Notes under the pieces: generated by a model | The model's input: only the letters and a program-made list of their open reading frames with translations | The model's database searches: none | Told to the model about the DNA's origin: nothing | Translations under genes and position numbers: made by a program | Source of the DNA: Axinella damicornis | Lineage: Eukaryota; Porifera; Demospongiae; Axinellida; Axinellidae | Reading direction: 5' to 3' | Length of the DNA stretch: 64,000 nucleotides | Assembly (NCBI GenBank): GCA_963931865.1 | Contig: OZ007512.1 | Span: 4,610,883-4,674,882, forward strand | In this document: piece by piece, positions 34,441 to 45,373 of the stretch | How positions within the stretch are numbered: the stretch's first letter is position 1 | Layout of the letters: every line of letters starts with the position of its first letter

Positions 34441-34801
34441 TGTAGCGCTGGTTGATCGGACTTACACCAGTCAAGATTTCCAATTTAATGTTTTGACCTC
34501 TCTTTGTTGGTCTTCTTCAGGCATTAATTGCCTATATTCTTTGTTCAGGCATTAATAGCCTACACTCTTTGTTGGTCTTCTTCAGGCAATTAATGCCTGA
34601 AGAAGACCAACAAAAGAGTGCAGGCTAATAATGCCTGAAGAAGACCAACAAAGAGTGTAGGCTATTAATGCCTGAATAAGACCAACAAAGAGTATAGGCT
34701 ATTAAGTTAAGTTAATTAATGCCTGAAGAAGACCAACAACGAGTGGTCAAAACGTGTTTTCAAAATTGGAAATCTTGATTGATCAACCATGCAGCCCTAC
34801 A
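34441..34801. mobile_element. Foldback element 3' of the TRPA-like gene
   Basis: Outer words TGTAG-GCTGGTTGATC and GATCAACCATGCAGCCCTACA, then TCAAGATTTCCAATTT and its inverse. The core is built from repeats of GAAGAAGACCAACAAAGAGT in both directions. It starts about 260 bp after the stop codon, so it may lie in the 3' UTR. Confidence 0.8.
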
Positions 34802-34972
34802 TTCATCCGAAAAGACGCCAGTACAATGACCTTCTCTGAACATGGTAATTACCGTTATAATGCGGAGGATTTTTATACCGTAATAATGTAGGGTAAACAC
34901 TACACAAGTAGATATAGATCATCATACCAGCTAGACTGAGACCACCCAAGAAAGCAAGAACTTCAGTATGAT

Positions 34973-34978
34973 AATAAA
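34973..34978 (+). promoter_or_regulatory. Possible poly(A) signal AATAAA
   Basis: First clear AATAAA after the TRPA-like stop codon, about 790 bp downstream and past the foldback element. Weak evidence on its own. Confidence 0.25.
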
Positions 34979-35232
34979 GTTATGCATGGTTGGGGTTCTC
35001 ACCCATGAAGATTTGAACTAGCTGACGATCCAAACGCCGGATCGAAGAGGAGTAGGCAGGCCTCACCAAGAAAAGGTGCTTAAAGAAGAGTGATGTGGGA
35101 GGAATTGAAGGCTGTGTGACATAATAGACGGAGATGTATTGATCCAACTGGATACATGATTATGCATGCATGGGAAAAGAATTTCATGCAGTCATATGCA
35201 TGCTGTTCATGTCAGACGCAGGCTACCTGCAT

Positions 35233-35292
35233 CAGCCTCATTCCCATGGCCTCCTCATAAAGCTGGGTGGTGGAGGCCTGGGAATGAGGCTG
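35233..35292. mobile_element. TAGCC-family MITE, 60 bp
   Basis: CAGCCTCATTCCCATGGCC and GGCCTGGGAATGAGGCTG ends. Flanks do not match as target repeats. Confidence 0.75.
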
Positions 35293-35717
35293 ACAGTCCT
35301 GATAATGTGTAAATACCGATCATACGTGGATGTGCAGATGAGGATCAAATATTTAGTCCATGTGGCCAGATCCTAGCTATTCTGGAATGGGGTCTGGGCA
35401 TTTGAGACCAGGATCAAAGTGATAAACATTCTTTGCATAAACTTGCGCTGAAAACTTGTGCTGTGATGCCAATTGTATGCATACAAATCCCAAAATTGTA
35501 TGACATGTTTTACAAACTATGGCAAGATTAGTATTAAATACGAAATTCTACTTGATGATTTGGAGTCCGTTGCAGAGACTACGAGTATATACGATGGACA
35601 AGTCTTGCAGTATCTGTGTCCCATTGGTATACAGTTGTGTACGGTTCATCTCGAGTAAGAACCTCTTCTCGTAGCATAGAAACAGTCTCCATACGGATCT
35701 ACAGGAGGGTAAACATG

Positions 35718-36376
35718 TAGTACATGAGGACTCAGTCTAGCTGCTAGCCCCTCTCCACCCGGCACAGAAGGTGGAGAGTGTCCAGTACATGAGGACTCAG
35801 TCTAGCCACTAGCCCCTCTCCACCCGGCACAGAAGGTAGAGAGAGACCAGTACATGAGGACTCAGTCTAGCCACTAGCCCCTCTCCACCCGGCACGGAAG
35901 GTGGAGAGTGTCCAGTACATGAGGACTCAGTCTAGCCACTAGCCCCTCTCCACCCGGCACGGAAGGTGGAGAGAGTCCAGTACATGAGGCCTCAGTCTAG
36001 CCACTAGCCCCTCTCCACCCGGCACAGAAGGTGGACAGAGTCCAGTACACGAGGACTCAGTCTAGCCACTAGCCCCTCTCCACCCGGCACGGAAGGTGGA
36101 GAGAGTCCAGTACATGAGGACTCAGTCTACCCACTAGCCCCTCTCCACCCGGCACGGAAGGTGGAGAGAGTCCAGTACATGAGGACTCAGTCTACCCACT
36201 AGCCCCTCTCCACCCTGCACGGAAGGTGGAGAGAGTCCAGTACATGAGGACTCAGTCTAGCCACTAGCCCCTCTCCACCCGGCACGGAAGGTGGAGAGAG
36301 TCCAGTACATGAGGACCCAGTCTACCCACTAGCCCCTCTCCACCCGGCACGGAAGGTGGAGAGAGTCCAGTACATT
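35718..36376. repeat. 65-bp minisatellite
   Basis: Ten copies of a unit containing AGTACATGAGGACTCAGTCT and CCCCTCTCCACCCGGCAC. Copies differ at few positions, so the array is young. Confidence 0.95.
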
Positions 36377-36444
36377 GCACTTGATTACATTCTACTGATC
36401 AATCAGATCTCACCGAGTCACACGCATGACCAGTTGAGAGTATG

Positions 36445-37466
36445 TAGCCTCATTCCCAGGCCGCGTGCCTGGGAATGAGGCTAGTTGTATTCATGATTCT
36501 CATTGCAAACCAAGTCACGCATGTAATCAATAATGCTGGTTGCACACATGCCAATTACACTAAAGTGCTGGGGAAAGCCTTGGGAATGTGTATACCGTCA
36601 ACGAAAAAGAATTTTATGCCACCCTTGAGCTCATGTACCCGCACTGCAAAGCAATCCTAGATGGCATGATTGAAGAGGCCAAGGATGAAATGAAATGAAG
36701 GCCATGGACCTGTGGCGATGCTGCTTGGCTGACTAGGGGATATCACAGCCAAAACTGCACTTTTCATGTTCGCAACTAAATGAATGGTGCAGTACTGTAT
36801 TACAAGCATATCTGCCAAAGGGGTAAAGATGAGGTCGTAAAAGGAGACCTATACAAGGGGACTTCAAAGGCTGCCAAGATTGAGGTTCACTTTGAGGATG
36901 GAGATTCCTCAAGCCCTCTATCCCTTAGGCAATATTATCCTAAAACCAAATTGATGCTGTGCGCTGGTCATGCTGCCCGTAGTCACGAGAAGCAATTGGC
37001 AAACACGCAAGCGTTTCAGCGACAAAGAGTAAAAGAAGTACAGAGAGAAGTACCCAAAAAGTTGACAGTGCAGTGTGTCACTGCAAAGGAAATCATCAGT
37101 ACAAAAAGGGATGCGCTTCTCTAATGGCTTCATAAGGCAGGCAAGAGCAAACTTTTCTTTAGCCCTGTATACTGCAGGGACTGATGCAGACACGTTTTCT
37201 CGCTGCATGAGGCATCTAGGTGAGCATCATGCCAGAGACGAGCACGAGTGGGAGGGAGGGCACTGTGAATTTCATCCCCTGAAACGCTGCTCCTGCAAAA
37301 ATTGTTGTGTATCCTTGGAGGCATCCAGGTTAGATGAATTTAGCTGCAGTCTAGAATTTGAGATGCTTTCCGCTGGTCTGATTACATGCATGTGACTTGG
37401 TTTGCAGCCATGAGAATCATGAATACAACTAGCCTCATTCCCAGGCACGTGGCCTGGGAATGAGGA
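36445..37466 (+). pseudogene. Decayed MULE-like transposase between TAGCC-type inverted ends
   Basis: Both ends (36445-36545 and 37370-37466) are about 90-bp inverted copies that start with the TAGCCTCATTCCCAGGC palindrome and continue with GTTGTATTCATGATTCTCAT and AACCAAGTCACG. The interior reads on plus as a broken transposase. First come GKALGMCIPST, EFYATLELMYPHCKAILDG and, from 36708, TCGDAAWLTRGYHSQNCTFH. After one stop (TAA 36777-36779) follow MNGAVLYYKHICQRGKDEVV, then IEVHFEDGDSSS and LMLCAGHAARSHEKQL. After frame shifts near 37080 come FIRQARANFSLAL, HHARDEHEWEGG and KRCSCKNCC. The two Asp sites plus CxxH (CAGH) have the layout of Mutator-like transposases. At least two frame shifts and one stop make it non-functional. 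Confidence 0.75.
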
Positions 37467-38162
37467 AACATAACTCGTCCTCAACTCTGGCTGGCACTCC
37501 ACCGGTTGGCAGGTACTGGTAATTGGCTTTCCAGAGAAAAATGATCGAGTGCAAAGCTTGCTAGACCCTCTCCGCCTTCCGCACACACGTGTTAAACCAG
37601 CTGGGAGGAGAGAGGTTAGCGGCTGGACTGGTGAGGGCTTGGGTTTGTATGGTATCAACTGGTATGTCAACACCTTGGCCTAGGAATACCAGGCATTATA
37701 TTAAACACAGGTGTTGTGGGGATGGGGGAAGATCACCTGGTATGCACTGTTTGTATATGTTCTTAATTGGTCCACATACCCCTAGTGGGTATACACATCG
37801 AATGACATTAGGTTTGGGGTGTGAACAATCGTGCATACTCCACGGACATTGTGCATAATGTGATTTACTGTCGTAGTGGATCAACTGACTCACCCACTGA
37901 CCAACAGTGGACGACCAGCCAGTGATGCTGGACTGTATTGGCATGACATGAGATCTGATCACACAGTACGGTTGAGATGGATAGACACACACCTGGGAGA
38001 AAAGAAAAGTGTTAAGAGGATTGTTTCCCACCTGACATATCCCTCAGTCTGCATTGCTGGAGCATGTGTGTACTTACTTTGACAGTCTAGACACCCAAAC
38101 ATGCAGACCTGTGCACTCCCTGGTTCCTAGGGAGAACAGACAATGGGCTGCAATAGACCTCA

Positions 38163-38462
38163 CTCCGCTAAAATGAAAGTACAGGTATCTGTTGCTATGA
38201 CAACAACAACCCCTCATACCCACTGGTCATCATGCAAATATTATGGCCTAGGATTTCCCCATTGAAGCCCAAAAACGTTTCAACTGGAGGGCCTCCAGAA
38301 GTGACCATTTCTGATTTTGTATGGGTTTCAGTGGGGAATCCTGAATTTTGTGAGGCCATAACTAGACAGTATAAATCTGATTAACTTCAAATCTGGGATG
38401 CAGCCATCTGCAAAATATAAGGGGTTGTTGTCATAGCAACATAAACCTGGAATTTCATTTTA
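38163..38462. mobile_element. 300-bp MITE
   Basis: AAAATGAAAGTACAGGT and TGTTGCTATGACAACAACAA at the left pair with TTGTTGTCATAGCAACA and CCTGGAATTTCATTTT at the right. From 37467 to 38160 I see no supported gene. Confidence 0.8.
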
Positions 38463-38603
38463 GGTGCCTGGTCTATGTAAGGTAATGGAGGGGATTCCCG
38501 GATGGTAGGGTAATTCGGGACACTTATTAGCATTTCGTGGCCCTCGTATTCACTCATTTAGCAATTCTTCTGAATTACGGTACCACAACTGCACATAATA
38601 CAG

Positions 38604-38722
38604 TAGTCTCAGTACAAGCTACATGTAGAACTGCTGTTCCATGGCACACATGCACTAGCATGCGTGATACTGGAAGCAATCCGTGCAGGGGTTGGTTTGG
38701 GCCAACTTTGGGGCCGAGACTA
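38604..38722. mobile_element. MITE, TAGTCTC sub-family (worn)
   Basis: Starts TAGTCTCAGTAC and ends GGGGCCGAGACTA. The inner ACTGGAAGCAATCCG and GGTTGGTTTGGG match 23430-23470. Region 38723-39419 shows no gene. Confidence 0.55.
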
Positions 38723-39419
38723 ATAATACAGTTGAACATGAAACTATTTTCATATCTTAGGCCAGGCAAATTGGATTCACAGCATATTATCGTCCGGCAG
38801 TTATTATTCATTGCATAAGGCAATAGCGAATTTCCCCGCTTGATCAGGAATTGAATGGACTGGAAAAGTTCCCCAAAGTTCTGCAATAGATCGAGAGAAA
38901 GCACACTCCACGGAACGAGTGTCTAGTTGGCAGAGGACATGTACACACTGGCAAATGACGCCATCGTCAGAATTTACTTAGTACGTGCGAGACGACCAAG
39001 TGCTAGCTACAATATACCACATGATACGAAATGAAAAATGAACATATTTGGATTTTCCCCCGAATAGCATGCGGGCGGGAACGATAAACAGTGAATCAAC
39101 TTTGTCTGGCCTTACCATCCTCCATGACAACACTGGGTCCTATGACAACACTGGGGCGCATTCAACAGTCCTTGTCAATGGTCCCCGAAGGATCCTACCT
39201 GCACAACAGTGAGCAAACAAGCATGAAGGTTGATAGAGTCACAGCTACTCAGAGTGCAGTTGATTAGATGTGGTGTGATCTCAACACAATATATCCTTGG
39301 GAAGATTCATTGTGCATGAGTGGGTGCTTCTTTGAAGTGCTGTACTAGAACTTAATTGGATTATTAGGAACAAGATCTGTTTTTCATAGTGTCCACATAA
39401 TACAAACAGACATCAGTAC

Positions 39420-39538
39420 TAGCCTCATTCCCAGGCTCTCCTAGCCTGGTTCCAAGGCTCCTCCCCAGCTTTTTGTCGCGTATGCGACAAAAACCTGGGG
39501 AATTTTTCCCAGCTCTTTGTCGCTAGGCTCTCCCATGG
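39420..39538. mobile_element. Nested TAGCC-family remnants
   Basis: Two left ends in a row (TAGCCTCATTCCCAGGC, then TAGCCTGGTTCCAAGGC), CCCAGCTTTTTGTCGC with its inverse, and another GCTCTTTGTCGC. A copy seems inserted in or next to another, with no intact right end. Confidence 0.6.
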
Positions 39539-39576
39539 CGACGGCCTGTCATCAGAACTAGATTTTGCAAACTTAC

Positions 39577-39712
39577 TTTCAAGGTCAAAGGCAACAGTTC
39601 CCCATCCTGTGTCATGAAGGGGAAGACCTTCTTGAGAGACATGGACCTCTCCTGGAGGGAAGAGGAGCAGCAACTGGGTATGGTACGGTGACAGCAACTC
39701 CATGGACACCAA
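39577..39712 (-). other. Possible minus-strand exon, unidentified protein
   Basis: After an acceptor GGGTACAG the minus strand reads LVSMELLSPYHTQLLLLFPP, then GEVHVSQEGLPLHDTGWGTV, to a consensus donor GTAAGT (39571-39576). Codons are sensible and both splice sites are good, but I could not link it in phase to the minus-strand candidates at 40583 and 41073. Confidence 0.35.
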
Positions 39713-39803
39713 CTGTACCCTGACCTCATACCCAGCCACTCGGGAACACCAACTGTACCCTGACCTCATACCCAGCCACTCGGGAACACCAACTGTACCC
39801 TAG
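39703..39803. repeat. Tandem repeat over an exon/intron boundary
   Basis: The 44-bp unit with CACCAACTGTACCCTGACCT occurs twice plus a part. Further single copies are at about 39975-40005 and, inverted, 40130-40148. On the minus strand the unit spans the acceptor of the candidate exon 39577-39712. Confidence 0.7.
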
Positions 39804-39807
39804 CCCC

Positions 39808-39969
39808 TAGTCTCGGTCCCAGACTCAACCAACCCCTTTTAGTATCGCGTGCAGCGAAGGAAGTGTCTGGTACATATAATGCACATTCCCAAGGTCTCAT
39901 TACCGTTAATTCCGCACATTATATTGGATGTGATACACGCGCTGGATAAACGGTCTGGGAACAAGACTA
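39808..39969. mobile_element. MITE, TAGTCTCGG sub-family
   Basis: Ends TAGTCTCGGTCCCAGAC and GTCTGGGAACAAGACTA are inverted repeats. No 9-bp duplication is visible. Confidence 0.65.
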
Positions 39970-40148
39970 GGCTACTGGGGCACACCAACTGTACCCTGAC
40001 CTCATAGCCATGGTTCAGTGATTTGTCAACAAGTTCAATTAATCGATTAATCGTTCAGGCCCTACCTACCAGGCATCTCAGACTTTAAATTATGTCCGCT
40101 GTTCTGCCCAAGTGGCCAGTGTTTGAGGCTAGGGTACAGTTGGTGTGC

Positions 40149-40150
<2 letters not shown>

Positions 40151-40193
<43 letters not shown>
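40151..40193. repeat. Poly-G run of about 43 bp
   Basis: Uninterrupted G; likely length-variable and prone to assembly error. Confidence 0.95.
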
Positions 40194-40196
<3 letters not shown>

Positions 40197-40512
40197 GAAA
40201 ACTAGGGAAACTGTACCTCATTACAACCCAATTAGTCCACTAGGGAAATTCCCTATTTGTTTGATGTCTTCATCAGGTATTGGACATGATTGTGACATGC
40301 AGACATCATGTTTGTTTACATGACAGCATACAAACAAAGTTTTAGACAAGAAGTCAGCATGAATGGTCAAATTCAGAGGGTGGACACAGTCATATGACAT
40401 ATGCACAGGCAAATTTATGTGGAGGCTTTGTGCACTGAAGTGGCAGTTTTTACAAGTATCTCAACAAAATTGACATCGTTGGAAAGCTTGAGTTGAGTAG
40501 ATTCCAAAGATG

Positions 40513-40590
40513 CCGTCAACCCCGGTCAACCCCGGTCAACCCCGGTCAACCCTGCAACCCCGGTCAACCCCGTTCAACCCCGGTCAACCC
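40513..40590. repeat. CCCCGGTCAA tandem repeat
   Basis: About seven copies of a 10-bp unit, one or two changed. Confidence 0.85.
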
Positions 40591-40734
40591 TTGGGTCGCT
40601 TAGGTTGTGGGCCATGTTGGATGGCAGAGAAGCCAGGAACTCCTGGTTGCGTCTTCAAGGCAATCCTGCCATTCATACTCCCCAACTGTAGTTTCACTTC
40701 TCGTTGGCACTTCAGGTTTACTTTCAGTCCCAGG
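40583..40734 (-). other. Possible minus-strand terminal exon
   Basis: After an acceptor-like ACTGAAAG the minus strand reads NLKCQREVKLQLGSMNGRIA, then LKTQPGVPGFSAIQHGPQ, to a stop. Its phase (two leading bases) fits the one base left over by 41073-41157. The acceptor is poor. Unrecognised family. Confidence 0.3.
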
Positions 40735-41072
40735 CCAAGTTGACATGGGAACGAGGCAGTTGAGGTTAGGAATGTACAACACTCAATTATTTCCGCTCGA
40801 TCGAGAGCGTGCAGTCACGTGCACAGAAAATGTGTCCAACCTCCTCTCACATGGCATATGCCATTACTGCAACATGCAACATGTTCAATAATTATGTAGA
40901 GGAGCCAAAGTATGATTTCAAAGGAAATGAAATTAGGCTGGGAAAGGAAGGGGTGCACCTAGTACCTTCCTTTGGGGGAAACACTGCTTCAGTGAGTTTA
41001 TACAAACACTTCATGTCATAGCTAGTCACCTTTATCACATTGTGAGAATGGAGCGATGGAGGATGTACTCAC

Positions 41073-41157
41073 CAGCGTTGATCTTGCTGGAGACAAGGAT
41101 TCTCTCTAGTACACTGGCAGTAGCTCCGTAGTTTGGTGGCTCTTCATCCTTAGTTAC
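41073..41157 (-). other. Minus-strand exon, unidentified gene
   Basis: Flanked by a good acceptor (TTCACACAG) and a consensus donor (GTGAGT). Only one frame is open: VTKDEEPPNYGATASVLERI, then LVSSKINA. It ends in phase 1. A further upstream candidate (about 42834-42915, GVNKILRSKISAKVTARERS) does not join in phase. Probably part of a minus-strand gene whose other exons I cannot place. Confidence 0.45.
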
Positions 41158-41189
41158 CTGTGTGAACGTGTATCGGTGTGGGAGGAGGG

Positions 41190-41637
41190 AGTGAAGACGG
41201 AAGGAGGGGGAGGAAGGAGGGAAGAGGGGGGGAGGAAGGAGGGAAGAAGGAGGGAGGAGGGGGAGGGAGGGAGGGAGGAGGGGGAGGGAGGAAGGAGGGA
41301 GGAGGGGGGAGGGGGAGGGAGGAGCAGGGAGAGGGGAGGGGGAGGGAGGAGGAGGGAGGAGGAGGGGGAGGGAGGAGGGGGAGAGAGGAGGGGGAGAGAG
41401 GAGGGGGAGGAGGGAGGAGGGGGAGGGAGGAGGGGGAGAGGGGAGGGAGAGGGAGGAGAGGGAGGGAGGAGGGGGAGAGAAGAGGGGGAGAGGGAGGGAG
41501 GAGGGGGAGGGAGGAGGGGGAGGGAGGAGGGGAGAGAGGAGGGGGAGAGGGAGGGAGGAGGGGGAGAGAGGAGGGGGAGGGAGGAGGGGGAGGGAGGGGG
41601 AGAGAGGAGGGGGAGGAGAGGGAGGGAGGAAGAAGGG
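41190..41637. repeat. Polypurine GGGGGAGGGAGGA minisatellite
   Basis: About 450 bp with almost only A and G on the plus strand, in irregular GGAGGGGGAGAGA units. Long frames on both strands (Glu/Gly/Arg, Pro/Ser/Leu) are by-products. It lies just upstream, in minus-strand sense, of the candidate exon 41073-41157. Confidence 0.95.
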
Positions 41638-41739
41638 TGGACACACCTAGTACACTGTGTCTAACACACATTCAAAGTAGTGACAGTAAATAGCCAGGGA
41701 ACACAGACAGCAAGTCCAGTGTGAGAGGAAAATTACCTT

Positions 41740-42010
41740 GAGAACAGGAAACTGCACATTTACTCCTACGCACTCACACACTCCCACCCAGACACACAAA
41801 CACAAAAACACAATACATAAATACACAGACAAATGCACGTACATACACACACACATGTACACACACAGATTTTTACTGACCCTCGTACACCATAAACACG
41901 TACACCCACACAGACACAAGGCCGAACTCACACACTAGCTACACACATGCACACATGCTACATCATCACTACACACATACACACATGCTACATCATCACT
42001 ACACACGTCA
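41740..42010. repeat. AC-rich stretch with a small tandem repeat
   Basis: Interrupted ACAC words. At the end, CACATGCTACATCATCACTA occurs twice (about 41945-42005). Confidence 0.8.
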
Positions 42011-42215
42011 TACTCCCCCAGGAAAAGGATGCACCCCGTGCTGTAAGTTTACATATGAACAGGAGGCACTTGACCCAGAGGTGGGACTTGATGTCCTTTT
42101 GTATTCACAGTGACTCTAATTAACTGCCTGCTAGACATCCATCATCCATGCACTGACTGGTATACAACTGGAATGCTCAGGTCACATGACAATACCTCAG
42201 CCCACACCTTCTTAA

Positions 42216-42717
42216 CTCTTTAGTGGCCAAATTCTTTCTCTAGGTCATTTTCAGTCTATAGAACACTTAAACATACCCTAATTTCTGTTCCCTGGCATTG
42301 CTGGGCTCGAAACTGCTCACACAGGTAATTTCAGCTATACTGAGCATATACGTGACTTAACCACACCCACCAATTAACGAGCTTGCAATCAAGCCTCCCG
42401 AGAAATGCCAACCTGCCGTAGCTGAAAAACGGGCGATGTATGCTGGAAATGGAGGCCCTACAAGGCAAGACAGCTACTTTCTAAGTCCATTTATGCCAAA
42501 AAAGGCGGAAATGGCCCTCCCAGTGCCGACCAAGACCTTTCTATCGCGGAGCCCAGACACTGCCATGCTGTTTGCACCCTTCGGGTGCACCCACCCACCT
42601 CCCCTTGCCCCGCCCTCTCTGCTGGCGCAGAGCCTATCTCCCAAGGACATTGCCGGATGTGACATCATGAAGCTGAAAGTCTCATGACACCTTAAGGCGT
42701 CATTAGCTGGTAAACGG
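42216..42717. mobile_element. 502-bp element with TTAA target site
   Basis: Flanked by TTAA (42212-42215, 42718-42721). Ends CTCTTTAGTGGCC and the inverse of AGCTGGTAAACGG resemble the 29619-29759 element. The interior has inverted GGGTGCACCC and CCGGATGTGACATCATG words and no convincing gene. Confidence 0.65.
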
Positions 42718-43318
42718 TTAAGCTGACCTGTGATGCTATTATGCCACACAACCAGCCAACTGCACACAGGGGGAGGGGAGTGAGGTTTGGAGACTGGGAA
42801 TGGGACACTGAGACAACAAACGAAACCTCTCACCTGAGGCTTGCCGAGAGCGCTCTCGAGCCGTCACTTTCGCAGATATCTTTGAACGTAATATTTTGTT
42901 AACTCCATCGCTGTATCCTCACCTGGCAAGGGAAAGTGTAAGAACAGTGACACCACTTCAAGTGCACACATGCGATTGTACTGACAACAATTCACATCTA
43001 CCCGTCCAATATTTGCCAAGCAACGGAATCCATGCACTAATTTTGTATGCAGCGCAGGGAAATTGCAGCAGTAACTGCTACACACACTGGACTGTAAGAT
43101 GTCTTTACCTAACTTGAGTGATTGAATTTGCAACTCACACCCGCCACATTCAGTGCTACACAGCGAGTACCAGGAAGGCATGTCTCACTGGGTGGAATGG
43201 AATATGGAATTATACCCTAAACTGCTCTCTAGAAAGTAGCTAGAAAGCGGAATAAGTTATTCATTCACACTAACTCATCATAGTGACATGGTGGTCCGGG
43301 TTCAGGCAGGGGTCTTGA

Positions 43319-43375
43319 TAGCCTCGGTCCCAGGCTCTCTCCTCAAATGAGGAGAGAGCCTGGGAACAAGGTTTA
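43319..43375. mobile_element. TAGCC-family MITE, 57 bp
   Basis: Arms TAGCCTCGGTCCCAGGCTCT and AGAGCCTGGGAACAAGG. Flanks GGGTCTTGA and GAGTCTTGA match 8/9. Confidence 0.85.
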
Positions 43376-43653
43376 GAGTCTTGAGGGTCAAAGGTCACAT
43401 GCATAATCAAAACATGGCTACTGCTGATCCAGGTGGGCATGACGCAGGGTTTCACTATAGCCCACGGACGCTATGTGCATTTGTTGGGAGAGCTTAAACA
43501 TGCACATGACCTTTGACCTCATGGGACTCAAGCAAGTTACGCAGCAACTGTAGTGAAGTGCTGAGTGGATACGTATGTTCCAGTTTCTGTTCCACACACT
43601 GAGTGAGGCATTTTGTAGTAGGTTAGGCTGTTCCTGTGCACGTATTCCATTCC

Positions 43654-44051
43654 TAGCCTCGTACCCAGTCCCACGCCCAGCTTTTCGTCGCTGCTTAGTA
43701 CGGTAAAGCGGGGAGGGCCTGGTACATCTTCTCACGTGAGTGACGTCAAGGGTAGAAAGGGGTAGAAAGACCGGAAGGAAGCTTGGGCGTACGTGGGTCT
43801 CAGAACAGCAAGAAGAGTGAAGGTACCAGGTAACATACCACACGTATCTAGCTAGCGGGGGGCGACTGTCATACTCACCGAGCGTTGAACGTGTAGATGG
43901 CTGAATAACACGCAAAACGCAGCGTCTTTGTTCTGAAAATTTTGCCATTTTTCGATTACGTCATGCTCACGTGAGAAGATGTACCAGGCCCTCCCCGCTT
44001 TACCGTACTGCAAGCGACGAAAAGCTGGGCGTGGGACTGGGAACGAGGCTA
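43654..44051. mobile_element. 398-bp composite TAGCC-family element
   Basis: Perfect 9-bp flanking repeats TTCCATTCC. The outer TAGCC arms with CCCAGCTTTTCGTCGC enclose an inner inverted pair CTGGTACATCTTCTCACGTG / CACGTGAGAAGATGTACCAG. Full-length relative of 14474-14863. Confidence 0.9.
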
Positions 44052-44097
44052 TTCCATTCCAGTATTCCACTCCAGTGGAGCAGTCCAGTGATTCATA

Positions 44098-44301
44098 ATG
44101 GCTGATATAGAGAACTCAGACTGTGAACACCTGGCCTGCACCACTTCCATTGAAAGTTCTAGCAACAACACTACATCCCGCCCAGTGGTCTGGGGTCCGG
44201 CCTGGTGCCGAACATCAGATTGGGGTGGTCAGCATCGTTTCCATCCATTCAAGGAGGGTGGGAATGAGACCAGGGCAATCACAGAGGAAGATCAACTACC
44301 C
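44098..44301 (+). CDS. Candidate first exon, unknown protein
   Basis: A frame of 68 codons opens with MADIENSDCEHLACTTSIES and ends in EEDQLP at a consensus donor GTGAGT (44302), phase 0. Trp/Gly words (VVWGPAWCRTSDWGGQHR) look like protein, but no family is recognised and no downstream partner exon was found. It starts just after a MITE, so it may also be chance. Confidence 0.3.
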
Positions 44302-44476
44302 GTGAGTTTCTTGCATGGACGTGCGAGCGTGAGACTAGCTCTAAAACCACGAGACTCACAGTAAATCTGTGGGAGTTGGCAGGCCTGTAATTACTCACCA
44401 CCGCAGATAATAGAGCCTACGCTCACACACAAAATGCACGCTCCTGAGCAGATAGTACCACAAAGCTAGCCTGGCC

Positions 44477-45088
44477 TAGCCTCGTTCCCAGGCCGTCTGC
44501 CAGTTGCGTGCGCATCGCATTCGTGACCTTTGAACCCTTGTCAAATAGCTGGCAGAAGGCCTGGTACCACTCCTACGTCATTTACATTAAGTGGACACGG
44601 TTTGGGACACGGTTTCATGTAAAATGGCGGCGTGCCAGAAATTCACGGGCTAACGGCAGGTTTCCTAGCGACTTATTGATACCACGAAGACAGCAACTTC
44701 ATGCCAACTCAGCGCTAACGGGAATACAGCATGCACTAACGTTCAACTACTCAGGCGTTCCAAGCGCTTGGTAGTACTACGGAGGTAAGCTATTGTAGTT
44801 ACCTAGGCTACTACAAGCGTACAACAAGGAGTTCCATACCTGACGCCTCCAGCGGTCCACCACGATAGGCGTAAAAGCCAACAATAACTTGTTAGGAAAC
44901 CTGCCGTTAGCCCGTGAACTTCTGGCACGCCGCCATTTTACATGAAACCGTGTTCCAAACCGTGTCCACTTAATGTAAATGACGTAGGAGTAGTACCAGG
45001 CCTAGCCTTCTGCCAGCTATCTGACAAGGGTTCAAAGGTCACGAATGCGATGCGTGCGCGACTGGCATACGGCCTGGGAACAAGGCTA
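44477..45088. mobile_element. 612-bp TAGCC-family foldback element
   Basis: About 190-bp inverted arms: TAGCCTCGTTCCCAGGCC outside, TAAGTGGACACGGTTTGG and CATGTAAAATGGCGGCGTGC inside. 9-bp flanks AGCCTGGCC and AGCCAGGCC match 8/9. No frame of note. Confidence 0.9.
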
Positions 45089-45303
45089 AGCCAGGCCCCT
45101 GTCCAGCTTTTCATCGCTGACGACGAAAGCTGGGCGGCAGCCTGGCAAACAAGTCTACCACAAATTAAAGCATCACTATTTTATCTTGCCATGAAAATAA
45201 GGCCTCAAGCTGATTGGACAGCTCCATCTTGAGCAGTTACATTTGGTATAGCAAAGACTGCTTGCTCACTGTGATTACACGAACACCAGAGGTGGAACCA
45301 TCC

Positions 45304-45373
45304 TAGCCTCGTTCCCAGGCCCCTAACAGTTTCTTTTGCTTGCTGGGAGGGGGCCTGCATGAGAACAAGGCTA
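45304..45373. mobile_element. TAGCC-family MITE, 70 bp
   Basis: Perfect 9-bp flanking repeats GAACCATCC (45295-45303, 45374-45382). Confidence 0.9.

Noticed and set aside
35718..36376. CRISPR-like or coding array
   Set aside because: 65-bp head-to-tail minisatellite without spacers.
41035..41693. 170-200-codon Pro/Ser/Leu and Glu/Gly/Arg frames
   Set aside because: By-product of the polypurine array.
42474..42833. 119-codon minus-strand frame
   Set aside because: Contained mostly in the TTAA-flanked element and without motifs.
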